From Cranoglanis bouderius (taxonomy: Eukaryota; Chordata; Actinopteri; Siluriformes; Cranoglanididae): a DNA stretch of 64,000 bases. The stretch spans positions 27,710,769 to 27,774,768 of the forward strand of contig CM042540.1 of assembly GCA_023630585.1 (NCBI GenBank). The letters are read 5' to 3'. The translations under genes and the position numbers were made by a program. Within the stretch, counting starts at the first letter, position 1. Every line of letters starts with the position of its first letter. A model generated the notes under the pieces. The model saw only the letters and a program-made list of their open reading frames with translations, did no database searches and was not told the origin of the DNA. This document shows, one piece after another, positions 34,300 through 46,613 of the stretch.

Positions 34300-35900
34300 T
34301 GGTCGCTGCTAGTCTTAAAACTAAGAAATTTTTTCTTATTTTTAAACCAGATCTTGAGTAAATGATAAAATACATATCTTAAGAAGACTGCAATCACTGA
34401 ACTATTCCATCATGTGTAATTAAGGGAATACATTCTAGCAACTGTCTTGGTCTTGGGAACACAAATGGCACCAGTGTCTCTTTTCATAATGCACGTTTGC
34501 CTGGAGTCTTGAGTTTGTGCATTGCTATGAAACAGTTGTTAATAAGTCATGCCATTCGTGTGAAAAATTCAGAAGGAGTGGAAATGAATGGAGCTGGAAA
34601 ATTTTTTTAAATAAAAAAGAATCTGAAATGCCAAAGTGATCCTCCATGCATTTTGCTCGCTATTCAATAATGTATAATGCGTTTAAAGTAATGCGCCATT
34701 AACCCTATTCGGACAGGATTCATTTTACAGCTCAAGTTCCATCTTTGACATGTGGCACTCTGTGATTTAATTCCCATCTTGTTTAGTAATGCCATTGATT
34801 CTCTTCCCTCTCACCTCAACACCTCTCTAGTGTTCTTTCCTCCCGGATAGATATTGCTGATTTTCCAGACAGATGATCCCCCTTGCTTTGCTATTTAGCT
34901 GTATTTAGTCCATGGATTGGACGAAACATTTTCATCAGTCACAAAATGATTGATGCTTTGGATGAGTCTCTAAAGATGTAGTTGCTGTGGGTCGTTGTCT
35001 AGGAAAAGAAAATTAAAGGTAAGCAGAAAGAAAGAGCATGATACTACAAAGCCATTATAATCACAGCTACAGTACAAATCCACACTTATGCTACAATATC
35101 ACGATGATGAAAGTCTCTGAATGCGTTCTAGACTTTATAATAATAAATAACCGTGTGTGATGGGTTTGCAAAAAGAAAGAGCTTGTTATAAAATCGCTTG
35201 TCCCATGTTAATTTATAACTGTCTACACTTTTCAAAAAGGAGATCCAATATTTTATTATAGATATCATGCTGAAAAATACATCTCGTTAGGGCTATTATG
35301 GTGTGTGGAGAAAACATGCATAATTATTGTAAGTACCTGAAAAGAAATGTTACACGGGTAGTACGGGTCTGCCATACAAGGTACACCCTTATGATGTAGG
35401 GTGTGATGTGAAGGCTGCAGGCCATATTAATTTTTAAGCGAAGGCTGGTGAATTGTGTCCGCCGGCTCCAAAACGAAACCAACGAGGTGAACCGTGTGCA
35501 GTTCAATAATAACGGAGGCTATGTGTAACCTTGGACTGGTTTGTTCGTGCATTATTTGGACCTTGGACGTCGGCAGGTTGAGAACTGGGAGAAAACGGCC
35601 GAAGGAACGTGTTAGGTTTTGCTGGTGCTTTGGTCCGTGAGTCAATATCACGATCAAGGCAGGGTTTAACATGCTGATTAGATGGTGTTTTCTTCATCAC
35701 AAAATCTGAATCCATCTGGATTGGATTGTTGGATCAACATGCTTTGAATGGGCCAGTGAACATCTGAAGACTTTAGAGCATCGTTAACCCAGTCAAGTGT
35801 GTCTTTGCTCCTCTCGGCTGGATTTCCATACGGTATGGAGCCGCGCCATAGTGCTTAACGTCTTAACGCTGTGTCTTACTCGCTCTAGTGCCTTGCTCAC
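34300..35900. other. Presumed intron, no gene seen
   Basis: The - strand open frames near 35324-35715 overlap one another and are unrecognised. No repeats of note. Confidence 0.55.
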
Positions 35901-35909
35901 TTTGCCGCT

Positions 35910-37075
35910 CATCAGGATTTAGCTTCACAGAGTGGGGTTAGGCCCTGTAGAGTTATTATTGCACCTAGTGGTCAAAAACTGTGCAAGAAGTGCTAATGGA
36001 GGGCCGTTTAGGCAGGGATCACGATTTTAATGCGTGGCGTGGAGGCAACCCTCTGCTTCATGTCGGGCGGTTGCCTCAGCGGAGTGTGTTAAAATCGTGT
36101 AACGCACACCCAGCCGTGGATTATCCCGCTTATACCACCGTCACTTGCCAGCATTGAGAAGTTAAAGCTGTCATTGACGTTCCATTAATTTTCATTAGTT
36201 AGATCTAGAATTCTGTCCGCTTTAAATCATACACAGAGATAAAGTAGTGTGATAAGATTACATTTAATTGAATGAATTATAATAAATAGTTATTAGAGAG
36301 AGAGAGATGTGTGTGTGTGTGTGTGTGTGAATTACTAGCGTCTGTGCCGCGTCGCTACTAATAACGAAGCTGTGAGTTTAACCGTATGTTACTATGGTTA
36401 CAGTTGTTTATAGGCAGCGCATTATTTTAGAACGGTGATTAAACTGACCGGAACTACCTGTGCATTGTACGGTTTGAACGCACACCTTCTAGCCAGTCAG
36501 AATCGAGTATTCGGACAGACCATGGTATAATTGGAATGAAATCTAATACATTTCCGCAAACAAAGGCAAAGTGTAAGTGCAGGCAGTGCCTCTATGACAG
36601 AAACATTGCTATTGAAAGATATAGTACAATGCAAAGATTGCGAGAGGGAAAGGAAGATTATGGAGTGTCCCTACATCAGAAATGTGCATGCACGACGGTG
36701 ACCTTGTTTCCCATATGAAGGCTAAGAAAAAGTAGAAAAATGTGTCTCCCTATACCAGTGCCTGAATGTTTTGGTTCTTTTGTGTGGTTTTTGAGATGTA
36801 GCTGGACTGGAAGTTTTGCAGAAATCTGGCAACCCTGCTTAATGGCAAAGGGAACCTGACCTGCTGTGTCAAACACAGTTAAACAATGGTACGTAGGTAT
36901 AAAACCGCTTAAAACGAACTCCTAGACTGGATGCTGGATGACTATATGTTTTGGGATTGCTCTAAAAATTCTCTAGATAGTAGTCTGGAGCATTACTCAC
37001 TCACTGTGATAGTGTTTGGACTTAATTTAGTTTGAGACTATGTCATTATTAATGTCATCAAAATCTATGGTCATG
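35910..37075. repeat. Unnamed interspersed repeat, copy 2 (longest)
   Basis: Collinear with 8690-9430, and longer because of a middle block that includes (AG)n(TG)n at about 36295-36328. It shares the last block AAAATCTATGGTCA. No coding content. Confidence 0.7.
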
Positions 37076-37914
37076 CTCTCTGTAGCATGATTTGTAATAC
37101 CAGTATAAAAATAGGTTAGACACAACAGCAGGTCAGAGACTGGTGGGAGAAGAGTGGTGTCAGGCTGCCTTTCGGTGCTGGTCAGAAATCAGAGTACATT
37201 TGTCGTAATGGTTTGTGGAAGAAGACCTGGATATCAGCTGGATTGTTTGAATTGAGAGGAACCAACGCATCCTCCTGGAATTGCCGGACATCCCTTCCAC
37301 TCGATTAATGGCCATCTGCCTGTGCTTCATTTTGGCAACGTGTTTTGCATGCTCAGGCAAAACTGTTAACTCTATGGAAGATGCTATAAAAATCAATTTG
37401 GCCCCGTATTAAATGAGAGATTTCATTTTCTCATGCACAAAATGAAAAAGGATTCTTAATAAGGCAATTAAGACACTGCTCCGAAACAAATATAAGCAGA
37501 GGTATTGCTAAATTCAGAAAAAACAATTTGGCATTTTTGTGTCGGAGAGGCATCTCTCGGGACATCCACTGAGTTGAGGGCAGGAACCTTACGGCAGTAA
37601 CAAACAACCTATCAGCTCAGAGTAAAGCAAGGCAAAGAGCATACTTTTCACAGCTGCATGATTTTTTTCTCCCACTTTTATTCAGACAAATACAGGTGTT
37701 CTACCAATATTCCACCAAATTCCACCTTGTGCCTTACCATTATGCCTTACTAAGAAATTAGTTATTGCTTATAAGCCGATTTGTATCTACCATCCATTTT
37801 CGATTCATGTATTTTTGTACAGATCAGCTCAAATCTGGCATCTTCTCTATCTAGTAAGGAACCATCATCGAAGTGTACATAATTAGATCCATGTTTAAGT
37901 AAAACTTTAACATC
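37076..37914. other. Presumed intron, no gene seen
   Basis: Unique-looking sequence without exon or repeat that I can support. Confidence 0.5.
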
Positions 37915-38246
37915 TGTTCAGTGGTTAGCACATTTGCCTTGCATCTCCACGGTTGGGGGTTTGAATCCCAACTCAGCCCTGTGTCCGGAGTTTGCACGTT
38001 CTCCTCGTGCTTCGGGGGTTTCCTCCGGGTACTCTGGTTTCCTCCCCCAGTCCAAAGACACGCATTCTAGGCTGATTGGCATTTCCAAATTGTCTATGGC
38101 GTGTATGTGTGTTTGTGACCTATGATGGGTTGGCACCCTGTCCAGGGTGTCCACTGCCTCATGCCCCCCGAGCTCCCTGGGATAGGCTCCAGACTCTCCG
38201 TCACCCTCTGTAGGATAGAAGATGGATGGATGGATGGATGGATGGA
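37915..38246 (+). repeat. tRNA-derived SINE, copy 3 (+)
   Basis: The tRNA head is the clearest of the set: A-box-like CAGTGGTTAGCAC and B-box-like GGTTTGAATCCC. The conserved body follows, then a (GATG)n tail (about 38217-38245). Confidence 0.9.
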
Positions 38247-39798
38247 GTTCACCTCAAGTTTGTAAATTATTAGTTATTTTCATTTTCATTGTGTCGGTAT
38301 GAAAGAAATACACCATCCGTTAAAGTTGGTTTGACATTTGGCGTTGAATGTGCATTTAATTATACACTTTGACAACAGCCCCTTATTAGTCTACAACCAG
38401 CTTCACTTAAGTCATAGTTAATGGTGGCGAGAGACTTTAAAAACCTTCTAAATAATTAATAACCTTAATCTTTAAATGAAGCGCATGCAGATAAATGCTG
38501 TTCATGGGTTCTCTTTGAACGCTGTTGGCAGCAGAGGTCAAATGTGTGGTGCGTATTAAATATAAAATCAAATTTAATACTAACCAGCGCATTCTCATTA
38601 TTTCGAAATAATTAGTAGGTGGCGAAGAAATCAACGGATAACTGATGACAGATTGTGAAAAAGTGGGGGAAAAAGGCTCTTAAGCTAAAGGGATTTGTTG
38701 GAGTACAGAAGAAATAATCCATCTCAGATGCTTCTTAAGGCAGACCGTGGTCTAGGAAATACTGAGACTGTTTTAGTGAAACTGTACTAAAGAGAAAGTC
38801 CAGTGGGGCTTTTGACAGGGCTATTCAAACACCATCTGACTCACTGGCCACTGCACATATTTTGGTCATTTTCACAGCTCTAATATCAAAATGAGTGAGA
38901 GCACTAATTCCCACGGCTGATCATAGCTTTATAAAGCGTGTTGTGTTTGTGTCGTGGATTAAACCTGGTGCCAGAATGACTCTGGCTGTTCTATATAACA
39001 CAGCCTGTGTTGCCTCTCTCATCATGACTTTTGTTTTTGCTCTTCCTGTGTAGAAATGGGAAGTGATTGTGTGCTACCGGAGTCAAAAGCTCACTGAAAC
39101 GTTATAACTGGCACTGCTTCAATAAATGCTCTTTTTAAACCCAAACCACAGGAAGTGGCTTTTGTGCACACTAAGCTTATGTCACCGAGCTAATAAACTT
39201 TGTTTGATGTTTGATGTGAAGGCACCAAACTACAGCTCTGCACTTAATGAATGAATGAATGACCTCTCGGGCAACTGAAATGCGAATCGAAATGCCTTAT
39301 ATTATGCCTGTGTTTGAATGAGTTTTACTCAACATTTAGCGCTGAAGCCCCACATTCAGGAAAATAACGTAAAACTATCAAAGCAAAACACGAACGAAAT
39401 CAGCGTTAAGGAGTTTGACGCCGCAGTCGCATGTCAGCAGTTTTGTATGATGTATTAAGACAATTAAATCAGTTCACTTTGTAGATTTCCGTACAGTATA
39501 TATGAAAAGTATACATTTTCAGTGATCTCTCACTAGTGTGGGATTGGTAAGCATGTTTGTGTCAGAAGGACAAAGAATGTGTTTTGTCAGCTTGGGAATG
39601 AAATAAGCTCCGCCCCAGGATGAGCTGACATCACAGTGCAGCACTAGCATCTAAAGCCAGTGTTCAAGTTTTTGTCAAATATGGAGTATTACATTTGTGT
39701 AATAATACAGTTTACATTTTTCACGAAATTCGCTCTCGTTATTTATTTTCCGTTTAATTAACACCAATTTATATAATTAAGTTAATTACTAAATTCCA
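38247..39798. other. Presumed intron, no gene seen
   Basis: No exon recognised. Includes a short (ATGA)n run near 39247-39263. Confidence 0.55.
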
Positions 39799-40135
39799 TC
39801 AAGCCATCCATTTTCTGTACCGCTTATCCTATACAGGGTCACCGGGAGCCTGGAGCCTATCCAAGGGGACTCTGGGTACAAGGCGGGGGACACCCTTGGA
39901 CGGGGTGCCAACCCATCACATGGCACAATCACACGCCCATTCACACACTACGGACATTTTGGGAATGCAAAATCAGCCTACAGGGCGAGTCTTTGGACTG
40001 GGGGAGGAAACCGGAGTACCCGGAGGAAATCCCTGAAGCACAGGGAGAACTCCACACACACACACACACGGGGCAGAGGCGGGATTCAAACCCTCAACCG
40101 TGGAGGTGTGAGGCGACCGTGCGAGCCACCATGCC
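39799..40135 (-). repeat. tRNA-derived SINE, copy 4 (-)
   Basis: CATCCATTTTCTGTACCGCT and TATCCTATACAGGG form the reversed tail. The body includes GGGACTCTGGGTACAAGGCG, and a (CA)n interruption lies at 40051-40070. The reversed B box GGGATTCAAACCC is near 40080. Confidence 0.88.
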
Positions 40136-41040
40136 CTCATTACTAAATTATAATGAATTTTTGAGACTTTTGAGTAAACATACTATTGGTTTCTGTTTAC
40201 TGTGCGCATTCATGTGTAGCTTTCTGAACACTTTCAGCTTTATTAGCAGAACCGACACAGTGCGTTAATACAGAGTGTACAAGCAGCAGTACAAAGTGCT
40301 TAATGGCCGTTTGGAATAGTTCACTCTGGGTAGGTCATGCGAGTTCAGCTTGTATTTCAGATTCTGAAGCTTCGTGATTTTGTAGGGCGAACACATCACC
40401 TTCGATTCCTCACTTTTCTATCCAGTGTCACTGAACGCCGTGTGCTTATATAACTGAAGTGAGCGACAGTGTGCTATTTGTGCTGATTAATTGCTTTCTT
40501 CACTTCACTCCACTCATGATCAGCAGGGTTCGTTAAATATGCTCGGTGTGGCTCAGTGGCTTAAAAGAAAAAAAAGTTGTGTTTGCCTTCTTCTGTATTT
40601 GACATGCAAATGGTAAACACATCGGGGGTAGAAAATATTCAGAGGCACTGATGAATGAGGAAATCACGCAGCTGGTGACCGTGATGCTGTTAGCAGTGTA
40701 TTAATCACATGGGCTGTCCCAAATGCGTTGCAGTATAGGTAGGAGGACAGGTATTTTTCTCTCTCTCTCTCTCTCTCTCTCTGTCTATTTTAATGATAAT
40801 GTTGTCTTATAAGCATTACTCACAAAAAGTTTTCCTTTCAACCCAGTCACTTGAACACAGAGATTCATAAAAAAATAACCTTGTGTGTATGTGCGCATAG
40901 CATGCTGGGATAAATTCTTCAGTTTGCAAAGGTCGCCCCACATGATATAGCGGGTGTGTCTGGGAGACAGTGAGTGCTCTCTGGGAGCTGAGCTGGCCTC
41001 TGGCTCAGATTAGCCTTGCTTAATGTGAGGGGGATTAATG

Positions 41041-41088
<48 letters not shown>

Positions 41089-41410
41089 CCCTCACTGCCC
41101 CAAGACAAAGCTCTCCAGAGTAAATGGGCACATATGAGCTGTGTTAGTCCAGTCTAATGGGTGAGTTGATGGTACAGTCTGACTGAGCTGTTTGCTCTTT
41201 GATGCACTTTCTGAGCTTCGTCTAGGATTCTTAATATACACTGTTTCCATTACATAGAAGAATAAGATTGATGGAGGACGAGTATACGCTATAAACGAAC
41301 AAACCCTGTTCATTGCCGTTGGTCATAAATAGAGAAGTAAGAGTGATGTTTCTCACTGCTTGCTCTGCTGTTTTGTTTGGATCAGTGCTTCGACTTCTTG
41401 CTTTCGTAGG
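40136..41410. other. Presumed intron, no gene seen
   Basis: (CT)n near 40759-40782 and a long (GT)n at 41046-41086. The frames at 40919-41313 are microsatellite-driven artefacts. Confidence 0.55.
41046..41086. repeat. (GT)n microsatellite, about 20 units
   Basis: Perfect GT run. Confidence 0.97.
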
Positions 41411-41414
41411 TTGG

Positions 41415-41680
41415 TCAAAACATTCATTCATCCAGAGCCACCAGGCGCAAAGCAGGAATGCACACTGGATGGGACCCCAGTCTATCATAGGGTACCATGC
41501 ACACACACATTCACACCTTGGGGCAATTTAGTGTAGTCGATCTACCTACCAGCATGTTTTTGTACGGCGGGAGAAAACTGGAGTACCTGGAGGAATCCCG
41601 CTCCACACTGACAGAACCCTGGGATCTGGATGGAATGGGGACTCTGGAGCAGTGAGGTGGTAACACTACCCGGAAGCAGC
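41415..41680 (-). repeat. Diverged SINE related to the tRNA-derived family
   Basis: Contains ATGGGACCCCAGTCTATC, GGCAATTTAGTGTAGTC and GAGAAAACTGGAGTACCTGG, the reversed equivalents of the SINE body blocks in more diverged form. Confidence 0.55.
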
Positions 41681-41834
41681 AAGGATCGAGAATGAAAACA
41701 AGGATTTGTTCTAAATTGGTCTATCGGCACTTTAGTTTTAAATTAGACGGCCATCTCAGACCCACGTTTTCGTGCGAAATGTGTCATGCAGTGCTTGCAT
41801 TTGTACATGTAAGAGTGATTTTAATGGGGAACCA

Positions 41835-42375
41835 GTCGGTACAGCGGCCAAAGATGCTTGATTTTGCTGGGGGTTTTTCATTTACATTTATGGCATTTGG
41901 CAGACGCCCTTATCCAGAGCGACTTACGTTTATTTCATTTATACATCTGAGCAATTGAGGGTTAAGGGCCTTGCTCAAGGGCCCAACAGTGGTGGCTTGG
42001 CGGTGCTGGGATTTGAACTCATGACCTTACGATCAGTAGCCCGACGTCTTAACCACTGAGCTACCACTGCCCCAAAATTGTGTTTTTTTTTTTTTTGTGG
42101 AAAACTACTTGAATTGGCAAAATCGCAGTTGCACGAAATAGTTTTGCACGGTCTTTCGCAGTGATGTTTGTTGGTAAATGAGACCTTTCAGCTGTACTCA
42201 TTTTCGACGCACGTGAATCGAAGAGGGCTTTGGCCGAGTGATGATGTCACACGACGCGTCTCGGCCCAGATCTGCGGAAAATCTTCTGTAATTTTGAAAA
42301 ATTGCACGCTCCTCCAGAGTTTGCGGAGTTTGTGTTCATTTCTGCGATCGCGAAATCCTGGAGCGACTGCTTTAA
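41835..42375 (+). repeat. Second unnamed repeat family, copy 2, split by a SINE
   Basis: Left part 41850-41875 (GCCAAAGATGCTTGATTTTG) corresponds to GCCAAAATGCTTGATTTTCA near 33958. The right part, from about 42075, is collinear with 34010-34290. The SINE at 41876-42073 sits between the two parts. Confidence 0.7.
41876..42073 (-). repeat. tRNA-derived SINE with LINE-like tail (V-SINE type)
   Basis: Read on the - strand it begins GGGGCAGTGGTAGCTCAGTG (A box) with B box GAGTTCAAATCCC, then GGGCCCTTGAGCAAGGCCCT, and ends in GTCGCTCTGGATAAGGGCGT and CTGCCAAATG. The end is the conserved tail shared by many teleost V-SINEs. Confidence 0.85.
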
Positions 42376-42467
42376 TCTAAGCCAGAGATTTGACTTTTAC
42401 AGTCTCGCATTCGGCTTTGTTATCCCACCACAGTTTTCTCAGTGTCTGAATATCAAAGAACGTGCTG

Positions 42468-42700
42468 TACAATCACAGTCCCCTCCGAAACTATTGGGAC
42501 TGCAAGGCCTACTCATTTGTTTGTGTGAAGACATTTGGGTTTGAGTTCAAAAGATGGATACAAGACAAGCTTTTATTTCCTGGTATTTACATCTATGTGT
42601 GTTAAACAACATAAAACATAGAACCTTTTGTATCAGACCACCCAATTTTGGGGTGAGCAAAAGTATAGGAACAGACCAGTCTTGACATAGACAGCTCTCT
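42468..42700. mobile_element. Tc1-family terminal fragment
   Basis: ACAGTCCCCTCCGAAACTAT and TGGGACTGCAAGGC are a Tc1-type terminal sequence. The right part is lost where the next element begins. Confidence 0.6.
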
Positions 42701-42984
42701 GTACATCCCAAGGAAATTGTTGGATTTTTCGACATATTTGGACAAGCAAACATTTGATCCTCTTTGAAACAGTGCCTATTAATAAAGTTGACATTTTGTA
42801 ATAATTTTCACAATTTAAATGAACAAAAAACAGGTCAGTTACATGGGGAAAAAGTAAGTACACCCCTACATTTATCACACCTTCAAATCCATAAAATTAG
42901 AATCAGGTGTTCAAGATCGCGCCAGAACGCCCACCACACACCAGCTATTGGTGGAGAGAAGAGTGATGTAGCCAATTCAGGGAT

Positions 42985-43330
42985 GGAGATTATTAGGGGG
43001 CCATGATAGATAAGGGTCAATGGGGGAATTTCGTCAGGACACTGGGGGTTATGCCCCTGCTCTTTTACGAGAAGTGTCCTGGGATTTTTAATGACCACAG
43101 AGAGTCAGGACCTCGGTTTAACGTCTCACCCGAAAGACGGTGCTGTTTTTACAGTATACTGTCCCCGTCACTATACTGAGGCATTAGGACCCACAAGGTG
43201 AGCACCACTTGCTGGCGTCACTAATACCACTTACAGTAGCAACCTTCCCATCCAGGTACTGGCCAGGCTCAACCCTGCTTAGCTTCAGTGGGAAACCAGG
43301 TGAGAGCTGCAGGGTGATATGGCTCTGGCA
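42985..43330 (-). repeat. 5S rRNA-derived repeat nested in a Tc1 element
   Basis: Reverse-complemented, 43330-43246 reads as diverged 5S rRNA: GAAGCTAAGCAGGGTTGAGC (internal control box A) and GTACCTGGATGGGA (box C). The remainder (about 42985-43245; GTTTAACGTCTCACCCGAAA, ACTATACTGAGGCATTAGGA) is not 5S. It is a composite, SINE-like repeat and not a functional 5S gene. Confidence 0.75.
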
Positions 43331-43334
43331 AAAA

Positions 43335-44390
43335 AAAAAAAAAATCTGTGAGTCTGGCAAGGGATTTAAAAAGATCTCCAAATTATTTGAAATACATCAT
43401 TCCACTGTAAGGAAAATAATCTACAAATGGCACAGATTTCAAACAACCGCCAATTTGTCCAGGACTGGCCGTCCCAGCAAATTCAGCCCAAGAGCAGACC
43501 GTCTGATGCAAAAAGAAGTCTCCAAGAACCCCAAAATTTCACACAGGATCTGCTTGTAAGTCTTGCAACTGTTGGTGTCAGAGTGCATGCTTCTACAATC
43601 AGAAAGAGATTGCACAAATTTGACCTGCATGGGAGGCGTGCCAGGAAAAAGCCTTTGCAAGACTACAGTTTGCCAATGAGCATATAGGCAAAGACCAGGC
43701 CTTCTGGAATAATGTGCTCTGGACAGATGAATCAAAGATAGAGTTGTTTGGCCAAAGTAACAGCAGACATGTTTGGTGCAGACCAAAGTCAGCTTTTCAG
43801 GAGAGTCTCCTCATACCAACTCTGAAGCACAGTGGTGGAAATGTTATGGTTTGGGGTTGCTTCGCTGCCTCAGGGACTGGACAGCTTGTATTCATTGATT
43901 CAACTATGAATTCTGCATCATATCAAAGAGCGCTTGAAGATAATGTGAAGCCATCTGTCCAAAAGTTGAAGTTGAACCGAAAGTGGACCTTTCAACAGGA
44001 TAATGATCCTAAGCACACTAGCAAATCCACCAAGGAATGGCTCAAAAAGAAGAAATGGTGGGTTATGGAATGGTCTGGTCAAAGCCCAGATTTGAATCCC
44101 ATTGAAATGGGAAATAGTGTTTACACTACCCTTCCCTTGTACTTGCTTTGGCAGTACAAATATTTGTCATGCCAGTAAAGCACATGAAAACTGAAACTGA
44201 AATGTTGTTTTGGGGGGGGGGGGGGGGGGGATTTGAAACGAGCAGTACATGCAAGAAAACCTTAAAGCATCTTGCAACTGAAAGACTTGCATGGAAGTGT
44301 GGTAAAAAATTCCAGCAAGCCTCGTGGACAGTTATGCAAAAATGTCAACAAAGAAGTTATTTCTACTAAAGGGGGCAGTACTAGCTTCTG
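43335..44390 (+). pseudogene. Tc1 transposase pseudogene (DD34E)
   Basis: Encodes an HTH (KKISKLFEIHHSTVRKII) and GRPSKFSPRADRLMQKEV. It then shifts frame near 43547 and again near 43668 before the DDE core: WTDESKIELFG (first Asp), QDNDPKHTS (second Asp) and PDLNPIE (Glu), with 34 residues between the second Asp and the Glu. The C-terminus is interrupted right after NPIE by an insertion (about 44110-44230). Dead. Confidence 0.88.
44110..44230 (+). repeat. Short retroelement tail plus G19 run
   Basis: A segment ending CCAGTAAAGCACATGAAAAC ... GAAACTGAAATG interrupts the Tc1 transposase immediately after its Glu codon. It is followed by about 19 consecutive G bases (44212-44230). It resembles an AATAAAG-type retroelement 3' end. 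Confidence 0.5.
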
Positions 44391-44534
44391 AGGCCAAGGG
44401 TGTACTTACTTTTTCCACAAAAGAATATCTAATCTATTGGTATTTCTGCTAAATTAATTTTCCTTGTGTTTTTGTTCAAGTATATCAAATTCATTAATCG
44501 GCACTGTTTCAGAGATGATTTCAAGTTTGGTGAA

Positions 44535-46183
44535 CCCTAACCTGCGTAATCGTATCACGTGAAGACACGTGACCAATAGATGATCGCGACGTCACTGCAT
44601 GACCTTTTTAGTAAAAATCTGTACTAATTCCAGCAGCGTCGAGCTGTCCTGTACTTTACAACACAGGTTGAAAAGAGTATAAAAACAACTTAAGAGAGTC
44701 TGCCTGGTTTGCGGTGTCATTGAAAACAGGAACAGATGGTATATTTAACAGATGGAAACATAAACGTATTTTTTAATTGCTTCAAATATTGTCTGATATT
44801 TTACTGCTGTAAAACGTAATTACATATGAAAACTTCAGTGCCCTGTGGACAGTATTATTACATTACATCGTATACATGTCATATCCTGTTCCCGCCCATA
44901 TTCGCAGCGGCGTCCGACAAAAATATACGCATGCTTCAAGCCTAGTGTGACCGCGCCTCTAGCTTGAAACCTCTTCCTGCAGCCCCGCCCCACCCAATAA
45001 AGTCATCTTGTTATTGATGAGATTGCCAGGTTTGAGGAGAAAAGCAAGGTTAATGACACAATGAAAGTGTGTGATAAGGATGAGAGTATGTCTGTGCTGT
45101 ATGTTTATCCTCAACCTAAAGGTCACCTTTCCTCACATACAGCTCCATCGGGAGACGTTATACATATTTGCAATAGTACACCGTCTCTCTCTCTCTCTCT
45201 GTGTGTCTCTCTCTCTCTCTCTCTCTCTCTTCACATCACTGCAGAGCTGCTAATATTAGAAAATGCTTTCATTTCTATCTATTGTGTCTAAACATGTCAT
45301 CTAAACAAGTGATGACTAGGAGGAAAGGTTTGTTGTTGGAATTAGAAAAGAACATTAATCCAGTCTGTGTATTATCAATGACAAGAGGGTGTTGGAAACC
45401 TATACATGTCCCAGTGGCACACTGTTATATAAATGAAATAATTCATCAACAGTTATTTTAACTTTAGTGCCAACTTTCATAAGAAACTCGATCGCATCAT
45501 TTGTTATTTTGTGAAGTTCAGGTCTCGCACACTTGCAGAAATTTTTCTGTTATGCAACTATTAGTCATCATATTTTTTTCCCCCCTCCTTGGCTATCAGT
45601 TGAATAAGCGCAAACCAAAAAAGACCAGACAGGAACTCGGTGATGCCCTGTTATTCAGTTCAGCTGCTGCGTTCGGAAAAACAAAATCCAAGTTATTGTA
45701 GTAACGATGCAGAAATGTCTCAGCACATTAGGATAGCGTCAATTTGCTGTCAGATCACATTATTGGTGAGGGAGAGTGTCAGCAAGTGGGAAGCAAGAGG
45801 ACAGCACAGCGTCTATGAAAACGGAGAAGTCACTGGAATTGGGAACGAAAAGGAACCGAAAATGATTTTCTTTTCTTTTTGAGGTTGGGAAACTAGTTAA
45901 TGCCTGATAACATTTATGCATGTGACTAGGCCTTCATGTGTCATGTGAGTCATGTGAACACAAATGAACAGTGAAAGAAAACATAAATGCATCCATCACT
46001 CACACACTCACTCACCCACGTCCACACCCTGAGGTAGGTGTGCTTTTAACTGGTGAATGAAAAATAGCCTGCAGGAGACTTTAACATGGCACTAACATAA
46101 ATGGTGCTGTCAGCCAAGGACAGGCGCGTGGGAACCTCTGACCCAGATACTGACATTAGCCTTAGAGCATGGCACTCTGTGTC

Positions 46184-46217
<34 letters not shown>

Positions 46218-46610
46218 AGTTTTTTTCTGAAGAAAAATCAAGCTCTAGAACTGGTGCTTTTTACATTTCATATCATAATGTATATATAACCACGCTATAA
46301 TAATCTTTATTTAGTAAAAGAAATGAGATTGAAATCGAGCCGTGTGCCGTCGGAGGCTAAGGCTGTGACTGATCCTTTTATCTCAGTCACTGAAATATTT
46401 TACACTGTTTTACACTGTCTGTTTCAAATTATATCTTGACTAATCGGCTCATGCTGAGACACCAAAGCAGCAAAATGAAAAACCTGCTCTCTATCCACAA
46501 TTAAAACCAAGTACTTCCGTTTTCTCAAGGGTTTGTTTTATTCTCTCCTTTGAAAATGTAGTTCTGTCTATGAAAAGGTGAATTATACAGATTAATGTAC
46601 TCTTCTGACG
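44535..46610. other. Presumed intron, no gene seen
   Basis: A (TC)n/(GTGTC) run at 45184-45231 and (GT)n near 46189-46214. No exon recognised in the small open frames. Confidence 0.55.
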
Positions 46611-46613
46611 AAA

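Larger units (their letters stand above)
42755..44525 (+). mobile_element. Tc1 element (DD34E) with nested insertions
   Basis: Left end TTTGAAACAGTGCCTATTAA (about 42765) and right end ATTAATCGGCACTGTTTCAG (about 44495-44514) are inverted repeats. A second inverted motif, GGAAAAAGTAAGTACACCC, lies inside each (42848 and 44398). The body carries a broken transposase (43335-44390). Two intruders: a 5S rRNA-like repeat at 42985-43330 and a short retroelement tail with a G run at 44110-44230. Confidence 0.85.

Noticed and set aside
37915..37990. tRNA-like sequence with A and B boxes
   Set aside because: It is the head of a multi-copy SINE with a shared body and tail, and does not fold as a plausible functional tRNA by eye.
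43246..43330. Possible 5S rRNA gene
   Set aside because: Only part of 5S is retained, it is diverged and joined to unrelated repeat sequence, and it is nested in a transposon.
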